This document shows positions 49,442 through 58,260 of a stretch of DNA of 64,000 nt, piece after piece (position 1 is the first letter of the stretch; every line of letters starts with the position of its first letter). The position numbers and the translations under genes are program-made. Source of the DNA: Bacteroidota bacterium (lineage in GTDB: Bacteria > Bacteroidota > Bacteroidia > M30B66); assembly GCA_027483445.1 (NCBI GenBank), contig JAIXUS010000045.1, positions 62,001 through 126,000 of the forward strand, read 5' to 3'. The notes below the pieces were generated by a model. That model saw only the letters and a program-made list of their open reading frames with translations, had not been told where the DNA came from and did no database searches.

Positions 49442-49653
49442 ATACCCCGTCTATGAATGACGTGCTGGGTGAGCGCCTGGTTGATGCGCGCGAGGCAGCG
49501 CATTGCCTCAATCTCCCGCTGTACTTACTCACCCACCCGAGCGAGCGTGAGCGCCTGAAGGTGCCGCATTACCGAGTCGGCAAGTTGGTGCGTTTCAAGC
49601 TCCAAGAGTTGATCGACTGGGTCGAGCGGCAAGGGGGTGCATCGGATGCTTGA
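49438..49653 (+). CDS. Helix-turn-helix domain phage protein
   Basis: A 71-residue AlpA/excisionase-like protein: LVDAREAAHCLNLPLYLLTHPSERERLKVPHYRVGKLVRFKLQELIDWVE shows the HTH_17 wing (YRVGKLVRFKLQEL). It overlaps the nuclease stop and the primase start. Might load the helicase or regulate replication. Confidence 0.7.
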   Translation: MNTPSMNDVLGERLVDAREAAHCLNLPLYLLTHPSERERLKVPHYRVGKLVRFKLQELIDWVERQGGASDA

Positions 49654-51931
49654 TTTCAACGATACCCCTGCTGAAGGGCCCCCCAACCCCGACGTGACAC
49701 GCGAGTCGATCAGGACAGATCTTGTCGTACGACTGGAATCCGTCCTGGCCACACTGTTCCCTGCCGGCAAAAAACGCAAAGGCAAATTCCTCATCGGCGA
49801 TGTGCTGGGCAGTCCCGGTGACAGCCTTGAGGTGGTGCTTGACGGCGAGAAGGCCGGCCTGTGGACCGATCGTGCCACCGGTGAAGGTGGTGACATCTTC
49901 GATCTGATCGCAGCCAACCTTGGTGCGGATGCACACACAGATTTCCCGCGCGTGATGCAAAACGCTGCGGATCTGCTCGGGCGCTCGCCTGTAATCCTGT
50001 CTCGCAAGACCAAGAAGAGGGACGTGCCAGTCGACGACCTGGGCCCGGCCACGGCCAAGTGGGACTACCTGGATGCGGCAGGCAAGCTGATCGCGGTCGT
50101 CTACCGCTATGACCCTCCAGGTGGCAAGAAAGAGTTCCGCCCTTGGGATGCCAAACGCCGAAAGATGGCTCCACCGGACCCCAGGCCGCTTTACAACCAG
50201 CCGGGTTTGAAGGACGCAGCCCAAGTCGTTCTCGTCGAGGGCGAGAAGTGCGCGCAGGCGCTGATCCACGCGGGCATCACCGCCACCACGGCCATGCACG
50301 GCGCCAATGCCCCAGTGGACAAGACCGACTGGACACCCTTGGAAGGCAAGGCCGTGTTGATCTGGCCGGACCGCGACAAGCCGGGCTGGGAGTATGCGGC
50401 GAGTGCTGCGCAGGCGGTATTGGACGCCGGTGCCAGGTCCTGCCACATCCTGTATCCACCCCAGGAAGCCGCCGAAGGCTGGGATGCGGCCGACGCCATT
50501 GCCGAAGGCTTTGATGTGGCGTCCTTCCTCGTGCATGGCCCACGCATGCAGATCCATGCCGTGGCCGAGGACGCCGAACCGGTGGTCAGCAGCGATGAGT
50601 CGGTGTGGGGCACGGAGGATGCGCTGGCGCTGGCCTTCACCCGCCGTTACCACCGCGACTGGCGCTATGTGGCTGCATGGGGGCGTTGGCTGGTGTGGGA
50701 CGGACAACGCTGGCGCAATGAGGACACGCTGGCTGCCACCGACCTTATCCGCAGCGTGTGCCGCCAGACAGCAGTGCGTGCCGAGGATCGCAAGGTTGCC
50801 GCCAAGTTGGCCAGCTCGGGCACCGTGGGTGGCGTTGAACGCCTGGCCCGTGCTGACCGCCGCCATGCTGCAACCACAGATGAGTGGGATGCTGATCCAT
50901 GGTTGCTGAACACCCCCGGCGGCGTGGTCGATCTCAAAACGGGCCGCACACGTTCCAATGACCGAGCTGATCGGATGACCAAGATCACCACGGCCACGCC
51001 GCGCGGCGAGTGCCCCCAGTGGCGGGCGTTCCTGAGTGATGTCACTGGCGGCGACCAAAACCTGCAGGACTACCTACAGCGCATGGTGGGTTATGCCCTG
51101 ACCGGCTCGACCCGCGAACACGCACTGTTCTTCCTATACGGAACCGGTGCCAACGGTAAGTCGGTGTTCGTCAACACGCTGGCCGACATCCTGGGCGACT
51201 ACGCGACCAATGCGCCCATGGACACATTCATGGAAACGCGCACGGACCGGCACCCGACCGATATGGCAGGCCTGCGCGGCGCCCGCTTCGTGGCAGCCAT
51301 CGAAACTGAACAGGGCAAACGTTGGGCCGAGTCCAAGCTCAAGAACCTTACCGGTGGCGACAAGATCGCAGCGCGCTTCATGCGTCAGGACTTCTTTGAG
51401 TTCTTCCCGCAGTTCAAGCTGTTCGTGGCAGGCAATCACAAGCCGGCGATTCGCAACATCGACGAAGCCATGAAGCGGCGGCTGCATCTGATTCCATTCA
51501 CGATCACCGTGCCCCCTGAGAAACGCGACAAGCACCTGCAGCAAAAGCTACTGGCTGAGCGGGATGGAATCCTGGCCTGGGCACTTGAGGGGTGTCTCGC
51601 CTGGCAACGGCTAGGCCGGCTCGATCCGCCGCAGTTGGTGCTGGACGCCACCGATGAGTACTTCGAAGCCGAGGACGCCCTGGGGCGCTGGATGGATGAG
51701 CGTTGCGTGCGGGTCGGTACGGCCAAGTCGCTGACCGCCGAACTGTTCACCGACTGGAAGCAGTGGGCAGAAGCGGCTGGGGAGTTTGTTGGTTCGCAAA
51801 AGCGCTTCGCCGATTTGCTGCTCACCCGCGGGCTTGAGAAATGGCGAAACGGAATGGGGCTGCGTGGCTTTCAGGGCATTGGACTGAAGGCTCCACCCAC
51901 TCCTACCTACACCCCTTACACGGACAACTGA
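49646..51931 (+). CDS. Phage/plasmid primase-helicase (P4/D5 family)
   Basis: A 761-residue replication protein. The primase-like N-half has a TOPRIM-type segment (VVLVEGEKCAQALIHAG then VLIWPDRDKPG). The centre is a D5_N domain (WYVAAWGRWLVWDG-like). The C-half is an SF3 helicase with Walker A GTGANGKS at 499-506, RFVAAIETEQG as Walker B and FVAGNHKPAIRN as motif C. It initiates and unwinds phage replication. A 15-bp inverted repeat follows directly. Confidence 0.92.
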   Translation: MLDFNDTPAEGPPNPDVTRESIRTDLVVRLESVLATLFPAGKKRKGKFLIGDVLGSPGDSLEVVLDGEKAGLWTDRATGEGGDIFDLIAANLGADAHTDFPRVMQNAADLLGRSPVILSRKTKKRDVPVDDLGPATAKWDYLDAAGKLIAVVYRYDPPGGKKEFRPWDAKRRKMAPPDPRPLYNQPGLKDAAQVVLVEGEKCAQALIHAGITATTAMHGANAPVDKTDWTPLEGKAVLIWPDRDKPGWEYAASAAQAVLDAGARSCHILYPPQEAAEGWDAADAIAEGFDVASFLVHGPRMQIHAVAEDAEPVVSSDESVWGTEDALALAFTRRYHRDWRYVAAWGRWLVWDGQRWRNEDTLAATDLIRSVCRQTAVRAEDRKVAAKLASSGTVGGVERLARADRRHAATTDEWDADPWLLNTPGGVVDLKTGRTRSNDRADRMTKITTATPRGECPQWRAFLSDVTGGDQNLQDYLQRMVGYALTGSTREHALFFLYGTGANGKSVFVNTLADILGDYATNAPMDTFMETRTDRHPTDMAGLRGARFVAAIETEQGKRWAESKLKNLTGGDKIAARFMRQDFFEFFPQFKLFVAGNHKPAIRNIDEAMKRRLHLIPFTITVPPEKRDKHLQQKLLAERDGILAWALEGCLAWQRLGRLDPPQLVLDATDEYFEAEDALGRWMDERCVRVGTAKSLTAELFTDWKQWAEAAGEFVGSQKRFADLLLTRGLEKWRNGMGLRGFQGIGLKAPPTPTYTPYTDN

Positions 51932-51949
51932 CTGCCATGAAGACCCAAA

Positions 51950-52045
51950 TCTGACGGATCGGACAGATTTCGACGTAACTCTCCACGCGGGCGCGTGACG
52001 CGCGCCTTATACGGAGTTTCGACAACGTCCGTCCGATCCGTCAGA
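51950..52045. repeat. 15-bp perfect inverted repeat with GC-rich centre after the primase gene
   Basis: TCTGACGGATCGGAC (51950-51964) is exactly inverted at 52031-52045. The 66 bases between include a GGCGCG-TGA-CGCGC palindrome and paired TTTCGAC elements. It fills the only gap in the replication operon. Candidate origin, primase site or attenuator. Confidence 0.7.
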
Positions 52046-52071
52046 CCGAACCAAAAACAAGGACTGACAAC

Positions 52072-52548
52072 ATGAACACGACCATCCTCGCCCTCGATCT
52101 GGGCACTCAAACGGGCTGGGCACTGGCCTGCCGCGACAGCAGCATCACCAGTGGCAGCCAATCCTTCAAACCGCAACGCTTCGAAGGCGGCGGGATGCGC
52201 TTTCTGCGCTTCAAGCGCTGGCTCACCGACATCAAGCAGTGCAATGACGGCATCGAGCAAGTCGTCTTTGAGGAAGTCCGCCGCCACGTCGGTGTCGACG
52301 CTGCGCACGCCTATGGCGGCTTCATGGGTCAGTTGACCGCCTGGTGCGAGCACCACCAGATCCCGTACCAGGGCATTCCGGTCGGCACGATCAAGAAGCA
52401 CGCCACCGGCAAAGGCAACGCCAGCAAGGATGAGATGGTGGCATCCGTCCGAGCCCGTGGTCATGCCCCGGCAGACGACAACGAGGCCGACGCCATCGCC
52501 TTGCTCTACCTGGCCCGTGAGATGGCCGTAGAGGGGGGGGTGACATGA
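52072..52548 (+). CDS. RuvC-like Holliday junction resolvase
   Basis: A 158-residue RNase H-fold nuclease. D9 in ILALDLGTQTGWA, E67/E68 in VVFEEVRRH and the acidic DDNEAD at 135-140 form the metal site. It would resolve phage recombination intermediates. SD AAGGA precedes ATG 52072; the stop overlaps the next start. Confidence 0.87.
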   Translation: MNTTILALDLGTQTGWALACRDSSITSGSQSFKPQRFEGGGMRFLRFKRWLTDIKQCNDGIEQVVFEEVRRHVGVDAAHAYGGFMGQLTAWCEHHQIPYQGIPVGTIKKHATGKGNASKDEMVASVRARGHAPADDNEADAIALLYLAREMAVEGGVT

Positions 52549-52754
52549 AAGTGCCGCAATACCGCTATCGCTGCCCCCTGGGCAATCTGCAGCCGACCAC
52601 GCCCGACCTCGACGCTGTCAAACGCGAGGGGTGGCGCAATGACCACATCCTGGTCGTCTCCGAACAGGATGACCGACTGGACTGGGTCGAGCGGGAGTTC
52701 GTGCGCAGGCTGGGTGAGCGGCTTTATGGCGATGGAGGAAAGCGCCATGGCTGA
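52545..52754 (+). CDS. Small phage protein of unknown function
   Basis: A 69-residue protein (YRCPLGNLQPTTPDLDAVKR) with no recognised domain. It overlaps the resolvase stop by 4 bases and the next gene by 8, which supports it being translated. Confidence 0.55.
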   Translation: MKVPQYRYRCPLGNLQPTTPDLDAVKREGWRNDHILVVSEQDDRLDWVEREFVRRLGERLYGDGGKRHG

Positions 52755-53148
52755 AATCATGACCCAATGGACGGCTGATGCCGTGGCCGCTCGCTTTGCT
52801 GAGGCTGCTGAGACTGCGCACCGATTGCCACGCGTGCGTCCCATGGGCCACTTCAACCCATGGATGAGTCTGGCCATGCAGGTGCCTGAGCGCTACGCCG
52901 ATCCAGAGAGGCTGTACCGCCCCATGCCGCCCAGTCCACAAGCGGTGGATCGGATGCTCGAGACCATGCGCTGGGTGCAGTGGCTGGAGTTGGAGCAACG
53001 TCACCTGGTCTGGATGCGGGCCAACCGCTACGAGTGGCACCAAATCGGCAGGCGCTTTGCCTGCGATCGCAACACCGCCTCACGACGCTGGAATCGGATC
53101 ATGGAGTTGGTGGCCCATCAACTCAACCGGGCTGGTGCCCTGTCTTGA
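52747..53148 (+). CDS. DUF6362-like phage protein, HTH-containing
   Basis: A 133-residue protein. The helical C-terminal part (WHQIGRRFACDRNTASRRWNRIMELVA) is a sigma-70 region 4-like helix-turn-helix, as in late-gene regulators and DUF6362. It could control the late operon that begins at terminase. ATG 52747 was chosen because upstream codons overlap another gene. Confidence 0.65.
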   Translation: MAEIMTQWTADAVAARFAEAAETAHRLPRVRPMGHFNPWMSLAMQVPERYADPERLYRPMPPSPQAVDRMLETMRWVQWLELEQRHLVWMRANRYEWHQIGRRFACDRNTASRRWNRIMELVAHQLNRAGALS

Positions 53149-53173
53149 CAGGTTGGGGGTGGCTGCGGTCAAA

Positions 53174-53192
53174 TAACAGTTATTAATTGTTA
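53174..53192. promoter_or_regulatory. AT-rich operator upstream of parDE
   Basis: TAACAGTTATTAATTGTTA, arms TAACA/TGTTA around a TTATTAA core, immediately before the parD ribosome site. Typical position for ParD autorepression. Confidence 0.6.
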
Positions 53193-53202
53193 GGAGACAG
53201 CC

Positions 53203-53466
53203 ATGCCCACCAGCGTCGCACTCAGTTCCCATTTCGAGACCTTCGTCCGCGATCAAGTCGAGTCCGGACGGTACAACAACGCCAGTGAAGTGGTGCGCGC
53301 AGGACTGCGCCTCCTGGAGGACCAACAAAAGCAGGCAGAGCTGCAACTGGAGGCCATGAAGGCAGCAATTACGGCTGGCCTGGCCAGCGGTCCCGGCATT
53401 GCGGCTGATGAGGTCTTTGATCGGCTGGAGGCAAAGTACCGCAAACGGGCGGCGGAAGGTCAGTAA
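53203..53466 (+). CDS. parD: ParD-like antitoxin
   Basis: An 87-residue ribbon-helix-helix antitoxin: SVALSSHFETFVRDQVESGRYNNASEVVRAGLRLLED is the classic ParD/CC2985 start. The C-terminal part neutralises the toxin encoded next, with a 1-base overlap. TAGGAG precedes ATG 53203. Confidence 0.92.
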   Translation: MPTSVALSSHFETFVRDQVESGRYNNASEVVRAGLRLLEDQQKQAELQLEAMKAAITAGLASGPGIAADEVFDRLEAKYRKRAAEGQ

Positions 53467-53765
53467 TGGGGGTGTTGTTTACCCCGCTGGCGCAGACGGA
53501 CCTTGAGGAGATTGGCGACTACATCGCCCAGGACAACCCAAGCAGAGCGCTCACGTTCATCCAGGACATCCGCGCGCAGTGCCAGAGGATTGGCAAGTCC
53601 CCCATGGCCTACCGCGCACGTCCGGAGCTCGGGGATGGCATTCGCTCCAGCCCATTTGGCAACTACGTGATTCTTTATCGCCCGCAAGCGAATGACGTCC
53701 TCGTCGTCCGAGTGCTGCATGGAGCCATGGACCTGCCACGGCACATGGGCAGTGAAGACGCCTGA
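53466..53765 (+). CDS. parE: ParE-like toxin
   Basis: A 99-residue RelE/ParE-fold toxin: FTPLAQTDLEEIGDYIAQDNPSRALTFIQDI, RARPELGDGIRSSPFGNYVILYRP and VLVVRVLHGAMDL. Known ParE proteins inhibit gyrase. The pair may stabilise the prophage. Confidence 0.92.
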   Translation: MGVLFTPLAQTDLEEIGDYIAQDNPSRALTFIQDIRAQCQRIGKSPMAYRARPELGDGIRSSPFGNYVILYRPQANDVLVVRVLHGAMDLPRHMGSEDA

Positions 53766-54110
53766 ATCACGGGCAACGCGCGAGAAAGTGTTTTGGCGTG
53801 TTTTGACGCGATTGCGGGTAAGGACTGCGGTTGATGCGGGTTTGAGCGAACGATGCGCCCGAATCCGAATGCAGCACGGATGGCCTTTTGAGCGTACAGT
53901 TTGAGCTACGGTCAGGAAAGAAGCGCAGGGGTTCCAAAGCACCTCGCACCTGAGGAAATCAACGGGTCCTTCCTGGCCAAAGCGGTATGCGGGGGGCAAC
54001 AGCGCGAGATTTCGATAGCGACTGACCAGAAAAACAGGTTACCACCAGGCCAGGTTACCGGCCTGTGGTTACCACCGCCCCTGACAGTTACCACCCCCTG
54101 AAAATTTCCA
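53766..54110. other. Gene-free stretch with GTTACC repeats
   Basis: No gene is supported. Four copies of (G)GTTACC(A)CC lie at 54037-54046, 54053-54061, 54067-54076 and 54086-54095, spaced 14-19 bases apart. Nothing else is evident in 53766-54030 apart from moderate GC richness. Confidence 0.5.
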
Positions 54111-54143
54111 ACCCGCCCGGCGGCAACGCTCGGCGGGTTTTTC
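54111..54143 (+). terminator. Rho-independent terminator
   Basis: ACCCGCC (54111-54117) pairs with GGCGGGT (54132-54138), then TTTTT. It closes the parDE-side transcript just before the methyltransferase gene. Confidence 0.75.
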
Positions 54144-54149
54144 AATTCC

Positions 54150-55574
54150 ATGACGCCCAACCTGCAGATCGAATACCGCCCGATCGATGCGCTGCTGCCC
54201 TACGCGCGTAATCCGCGCACGCATTCGCCATCCCAGATCGCCAAGATCGCGGCTAGCATCGTGGAGTTCGGCTGGACCCAGCCCATCCTGATTGATGGCG
54301 ACAACGGGATCATCGCAGGCCATGGTCGCCTGGCGGCAGCGCGCAAGCTCGAACTGGGCGAAGTTCCCGTGATCGAGTTGGGCCATCTGAGCCCCGCGCA
54401 GAAGCGCGCCTACGTGATTGCCGACAACCGCCTGGCGCTGGACGCCGGGTGGGACGATGAACTGCTGGCACTGGAATTGGCGGAGCTGTCCGAGGCTGGG
54501 TACGACCTGTTGCTGACCGGTTTCGAGGATGACGAGCTGGCCACGATGCTGGCTGATCTGGGTGATGGCGATGCGCAAGCGCCGGATCAAGATCCAGCCA
54601 GCGAAGAGGACGAGGATGTCCCGGAGCCACCTCGTCAACCGATCAGCCGCCTTGGCGACGTCTGGCAACTGGGCCCGCACCGCCTGATCTGCGGCGACGC
54701 GTACGATCAAGTCACCATTACCGCCTTGATGCAGGGCGAGCAGGCGAGCCTGTGCTTCACCTCGCCGCCCTATGGCAACCAGCGTGACTACACCTCCGGC
54801 GGCATTGCTGACTGGGATGGACTGATGCGTGGCGTGTTCGCCCAGCTGCCCATGGCGGCCGATGGGCAGGTGCTGGTCAACCTCGGCTTGATCCATCGCG
54901 ACAACGAATTCATCCCGTATTGGGACCAGTGGCTTGCCTGGATGCGCAGCCAAGGCTGGCGGCGCTTCGCTTGGTATGTCTGGGACCAGGGTCCGGGAAT
55001 GCCGGGGGACTGGCAAGGACGCCTGGCACCGAGTTTCGAATTCATCTTCCACTTCAACCGGCATACCCGCAAACCCAACAAGACGGTACCCTGCAAGTTC
55101 GCCGGTCAGGAAACCCACTTGCGCGCCGACGGATCGTCCACCGCCATGCGCGGCAAGGACGGCCAGGTCAACGGCTGGACCGCCGCTGGCCAGCCCACCC
55201 AGGACCACCGCATCCCCGACTCGGTGATCCGGGTCATGCGCCACAAGGGAAAGATCGGCCAGGGCATCGACCACCCAGCCGTGTTTCCCGTGACGCTGCC
55301 AGTAGAGGTGATCGAGGCCTACACGCAGGAAGGCGAGATCGTCTTCGAACCCTTTGGCGGCAGCGGCACCACGCTGATGGCCGCGCAACGAACCGGCCGG
55401 ATTGGTCGTGCCGTCGAAATCGCGCCGGAGTACGTCGATGTGGCGCTGATCCGTTTCCAACAGAACTTCCCCGGTGTGCCGGTCACGCTGGACGCTACTG
55501 GTGAACCCTTTGAGGTCGTCGCCCAGCAACGCAAAGCTGAGCGCCGGCAAGAAAGCGAACATGCAACTGTCTGA
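54150..55574 (+). CDS. ParB-domain / DNA methyltransferase fusion (first copy)
   Basis: A 474-residue fusion. Residues 1-110 are a ParB/Srx-like nuclease domain (VEFGWTQPILIDGDNGIIAGHGRLAAARKL). The rest is a beta-class N6-adenine/N4-cytosine methyltransferase with motif IV TSPPY at 204-208 and motif I FEPFGGSGTT near 400. Such phage proteins are thought to protect DNA from host restriction. A short acidic linker (PASEEDEDVPEPP) joins the parts. It overlaps the M15 peptidase gene by 14 bases. Confidence 0.88.
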   Translation: MTPNLQIEYRPIDALLPYARNPRTHSPSQIAKIAASIVEFGWTQPILIDGDNGIIAGHGRLAAARKLELGEVPVIELGHLSPAQKRAYVIADNRLALDAGWDDELLALELAELSEAGYDLLLTGFEDDELATMLADLGDGDAQAPDQDPASEEDEDVPEPPRQPISRLGDVWQLGPHRLICGDAYDQVTITALMQGEQASLCFTSPPYGNQRDYTSGGIADWDGLMRGVFAQLPMAADGQVLVNLGLIHRDNEFIPYWDQWLAWMRSQGWRRFAWYVWDQGPGMPGDWQGRLAPSFEFIFHFNRHTRKPNKTVPCKFAGQETHLRADGSSTAMRGKDGQVNGWTAAGQPTQDHRIPDSVIRVMRHKGKIGQGIDHPAVFPVTLPVEVIEAYTQEGEIVFEPFGGSGTTLMAAQRTGRIGRAVEIAPEYVDVALIRFQQNFPGVPVTLDATGEPFEVVAQQRKAERRQESEHATV

Positions 55575-56010
55575 ACATTTCGAACTGGCCGAGTTTCTGG
55601 TCTCGGAAACGGCGGCTCGCCGTGGCATTGCCAACGAGCCCACATCCGAGGTCATCGAGAACTTGCGTCGGCTGTGTCAATTGGTGCTGCAGCCGCTGCG
55701 CGTGCACCTCAAACGCCCGATGGTGATTACCTCCGGCTACCGCTCATCAGCGCTGAACCGCGCGATCGGCGGCAGCCCGACCAGCCACCACATGCAAGGG
55801 CGTGCGGCGGACCTCATCGTGCCAGGCATGACGCCGTTGCTAGTATGCCAGGCCGCCCACCAGTTGAAGCTCCCCTGCGTGCAGATCATTCACGAGTTCG
55901 GACGTTGGACCCATCTGGCAGTGGCCATCTCGAATGAGCGCACCCAGTTGCTCACTGCCAAGCTGAACCAGGGCAAGACCATCTACGAACTGGGGCTGGT
56001 CTATGTCTGA
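55561..56010 (+). CDS. Peptidase M15 family protein (D-Ala-D-Ala carboxypeptidase-like)
   Basis: A 149-residue M15A zinc peptidase: FLVSETAARRGIAN, VITSGYRSSALNRAIGG, SHHMQGRAADLIV (His and Asp ligands) and RWTHLAVA (H). It cleaves peptidoglycan peptides. The position among early genes between two methyltransferases is odd for a lysis enzyme; it may act in DNA entry or as a second endolysin. It overlaps both neighbours. Confidence 0.87.
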   Translation: MQLSEHFELAEFLVSETAARRGIANEPTSEVIENLRRLCQLVLQPLRVHLKRPMVITSGYRSSALNRAIGGSPTSHHMQGRAADLIVPGMTPLLVCQAAHQLKLPCVQIIHEFGRWTHLAVAISNERTQLLTAKLNQGKTIYELGLVYV

Positions 56011-57295
56011 ACCCTGGCTCTCTACCCACATCGAACGCTGGCCCACCGAGAAACTGGTGCCCTACGCCCGCAACGCACGTACCCACTCCGAGGAGCAGGT
56101 GGCGCAGATTGCCGCCTCCATCGTCGAGTTCGGTTTCACTAATCCGATCCTGGTGGGGTCTGATAGCGTGATCGTCGCCGGTCACGGACGGTTGGCCGCT
56201 GCGCAAAAGCTGGGCCTGGACACCGTGCCCGTGGTCGTGCTCGATCACCTGACTCCGACTCAGCGTCGGGCGTTGATCATCGCGGACAACCGCATTGCGG
56301 AAAACGCCGGCTGGGACGACGTCATGCTGCGCATCGAACTGCAGTCGCTGCAGGAAGATGGCTTCAACCTGGACATCACCGGCTTTGATGCTGATGCTCT
56401 GGCTGAAATCATGGCTGGTGAAGAAACCACGGTCGATGGCCAGACCGACGACGATGCTGTGCCTGAGGTGCCGGTCACGCCGATCTCCCGTCCGGGGGAT
56501 GTCTGGGAGCTGGGTAACCACCGCCTGCTGTGTGGCGACGCCACCGACCCGGCGAGCTACGAGGCGCTGATGGCTGATGGCCAGGCCGATATGGTGTTCA
56601 CCGATCCACCGTACAACGTCGACTACGCCAACAGCGCGAAAGACAAGATGCGCGGCAAGGATCGCCCGATCCTGAACGACAACCTGGGAGATGGTTTTTA
56701 CGACTTCCTGCTGGCAGCATTGACCCCGATGCTGGAACGCTGCGCCGGGGCGACCTACATCGCCATGTCGTCCAGCGAGCTGGACACGCTGCAGCAGGCT
56801 TTCCGCGCCGCCGGCGGCAAGTGGTCGACTTTCATCATCTGGGCCAAGAACACCTTCACCCTGGGCCGCGCCGACTACCAGCGCCAGTACGAGCCCATCC
56901 TCTATGGCTGGCCCGAGGGGCAGAACCGCCATTGGTGCGGTGACCGCGATCAGGGCGATGTCTGGAACATCAAGAAGCCGCAGAAGAACGATCTGCACCC
57001 GACCATGAAGCCGGTGGAGCTGGTCGAGCGGTCCATCCGCAACTCCAGCCAACCCGGTGACATCGTGCTCGATCCTTTCGGTGGTTCAGGCACCACCCTG
57101 ATCGCTGCAGAGAAGTCCGGCCGCATCGGCTGGCTGATCGAACTCGATCCCAAGTACGTCGATGTGATCGTGCGCCGTTGGCAGGACTGGACTGGCCAGG
57201 AGGCCTACCGGGAAGCCGATGCGGTGAGGTTCAATGATCTGGCGGCAGCGGCAGGCATGGCGATCCCCGCAGAGTCTGAGGAGGTCGACACATGA
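56003..57295 (+). CDS. ParB-domain / DNA methyltransferase fusion (second copy)
   Basis: A 430-residue protein with the same architecture as the first copy but a diverged sequence: VEFGFTNPILVGSDSVIVAGHGRLAAAQKLG, TDPPYNVDYANSAKDK near 200 (motif IV, DPPY) and LDPFGGSGTTLIAAEK (motif I). DPPY against SPPY suggests adenine versus cytosine targets. Together the two could confer two modifications. It overlaps the M15 gene by 8 bases and the next gene by 4. Confidence 0.9.
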   Translation: MSEPWLSTHIERWPTEKLVPYARNARTHSEEQVAQIAASIVEFGFTNPILVGSDSVIVAGHGRLAAAQKLGLDTVPVVVLDHLTPTQRRALIIADNRIAENAGWDDVMLRIELQSLQEDGFNLDITGFDADALAEIMAGEETTVDGQTDDDAVPEVPVTPISRPGDVWELGNHRLLCGDATDPASYEALMADGQADMVFTDPPYNVDYANSAKDKMRGKDRPILNDNLGDGFYDFLLAALTPMLERCAGATYIAMSSSELDTLQQAFRAAGGKWSTFIIWAKNTFTLGRADYQRQYEPILYGWPEGQNRHWCGDRDQGDVWNIKKPQKNDLHPTMKPVELVERSIRNSSQPGDIVLDPFGGSGTTLIAAEKSGRIGWLIELDPKYVDVIVRRWQDWTGQEAYREADAVRFNDLAAAAGMAIPAESEEVDT

Positions 57296-57540
57296 AACAG
57301 TCGCGCCTGATGTCTTTGGTGGAGTCGCTTGCCAATGTGCTGGTCGGGTATGGCGTGGCGGTGGCCACGCAAATGGCGGTCTTACCGTTGTTCGGTCTGG
57401 CCGTGACCGTTACCGAGAACCTGTTGATTGGCATGATCTTCACGGCTGTGTCGATCGTGCGCAGCTACGCGCTGCGCCGGGGTTTCGAAGCCCTGCGGAT
57501 GCGTCAGTCGGCCATGGCCTCTTCGACGATCTCGCAGTGA
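57292..57540 (+). CDS. DUF7220-like phage membrane protein
   Basis: An 82-residue protein with two transmembrane helices (LVGYGVAVATQMAVLPLFG and LLIGMIFTAVSIVRSYAL), ending in a short charged tail. Commonly found beside phage ParB-methyltransferases. Function unknown. It converges with the next, minus-strand, gene with a 37-base overlap. Confidence 0.7.
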   Translation: MKQSRLMSLVESLANVLVGYGVAVATQMAVLPLFGLAVTVTENLLIGMIFTAVSIVRSYALRRGFEALRMRQSAMASSTISQ

Positions 57541-57869
57541 ATCACAAACCCGGTGAGGTAAGGCAGACCCTTGGGGATGCCGTACTGCTTGCTGGTCTGG
57601 CGCCCGATGGTCCAGCCCATCCAGCGTTGGGTGGCGGCGTGGATCGCGTCCTTCAGGTTGGCGTCGGCGTGCAGTTCGTTCAGCACGTCGTCTGCAAAGT
57701 GGCGACCGTGGCGGCTGTCCAGGAAGGTGCGGACTGATTCGAGGGGCCGGGTGGTGGCGTCCGAGATCGCAGTTATCGCGATCGGCCAGGCGGCTTTGGC
57801 TTGATCATTCATCGTGCCCCAAAAGCCCCAGGCTTCGTTCTGGGTGGCAGGGATGTGAGTGGTGGTCAT
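57504..57869 (-). CDS. Small phage protein (minus-strand block)
   Basis: A 121-residue protein (WGFWGTMNDQAKAAWPIAITAISDATT, WTIGRQTSKQYGIPKGLPYLTGFVIHCEIVEEAMAD). CGGAG six bases before ATG 57869 supports this start. A longer frame begins at 57965, in which case the repeated element upstream would be coding. Unknown function. Confidence 0.65.
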   Translation of the reverse strand: MTTTHIPATQNEAWGFWGTMNDQAKAAWPIAITAISDATTRPLESVRTFLDSRHGRHFADDVLNELHADANLKDAIHAATQRWMGWTIGRQTSKQYGIPKGLPYLTGFVIHCEIVEEAMAD

Positions 57870-57902
57870 CGTGGGCTCCGTATCTGTGTTGGCGATGACT
57901 CC

Positions 57903-57931
57903 ATTCACGCGCTGTTCCATCTGAAAGCCAA
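57903..57931 (-). promoter_or_regulatory. Repeated cis element, copy 1
   Basis: On the minus strand TTGGCT-N17-GTGAAT, 33 bases upstream of the start at 57869. It shares CAGCGC just before GTGAAT and AAGCC before TTGG with the two other copies. Confidence 0.6.
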
Positions 57932-57961
57932 GGCTTTCTCGATCATTATTGGAGGCCGTGA

Positions 57962-58225
57962 TCATTTCGCGACGCTGGCTAATTCCGCCTGGGCGTTGGC
58001 AATCAGGTCCAGGCGCAGGTTGGGTGTGATGTTGCAGGCCAGGGCGTTGAGCGCCCAGTTCATCACTTGTGATTTGTCGTGTGGTGTCTCGGAGGTATCG
58101 AGCCGCTCGATGTAGTGGTCCAGTTCCCGCAGGCTGCGTTCCAGGGTGGAGCGGGCGGTGAGCAAGGCATCTTTGGCTTTTTGCTCGGTCATCTGGCGCA
58201 TCAGGGTGTCGAGGTCGAGGGTCAT
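57962..58225 (-). CDS. Small phage protein, helical
   Basis: An 87-residue protein with a helical N-half (TLMRQMTEQKAKDALLTARSTLERSLRELDHYIERL) and no known domain. It is preceded by repeat copy 2. Function unknown; helical pattern suggests a regulator or adaptor. Confidence 0.6.
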   Translation of the reverse strand: MTLDLDTLMRQMTEQKAKDALLTARSTLERSLRELDHYIERLDTSETPHDKSQVMNWALNALACNITPNLRLDLIANAQAELASVAK

Positions 58226-58260
58226 GGTGGGGATCCGTTCAATCGTTGGTCGATGACCTC

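Noticed and set aside
54037-54095. CRISPR array
   Set aside because: Units are only 9-10 bases with 4-10 base gaps, far below repeat and spacer lengths, and no cas genes are nearby.
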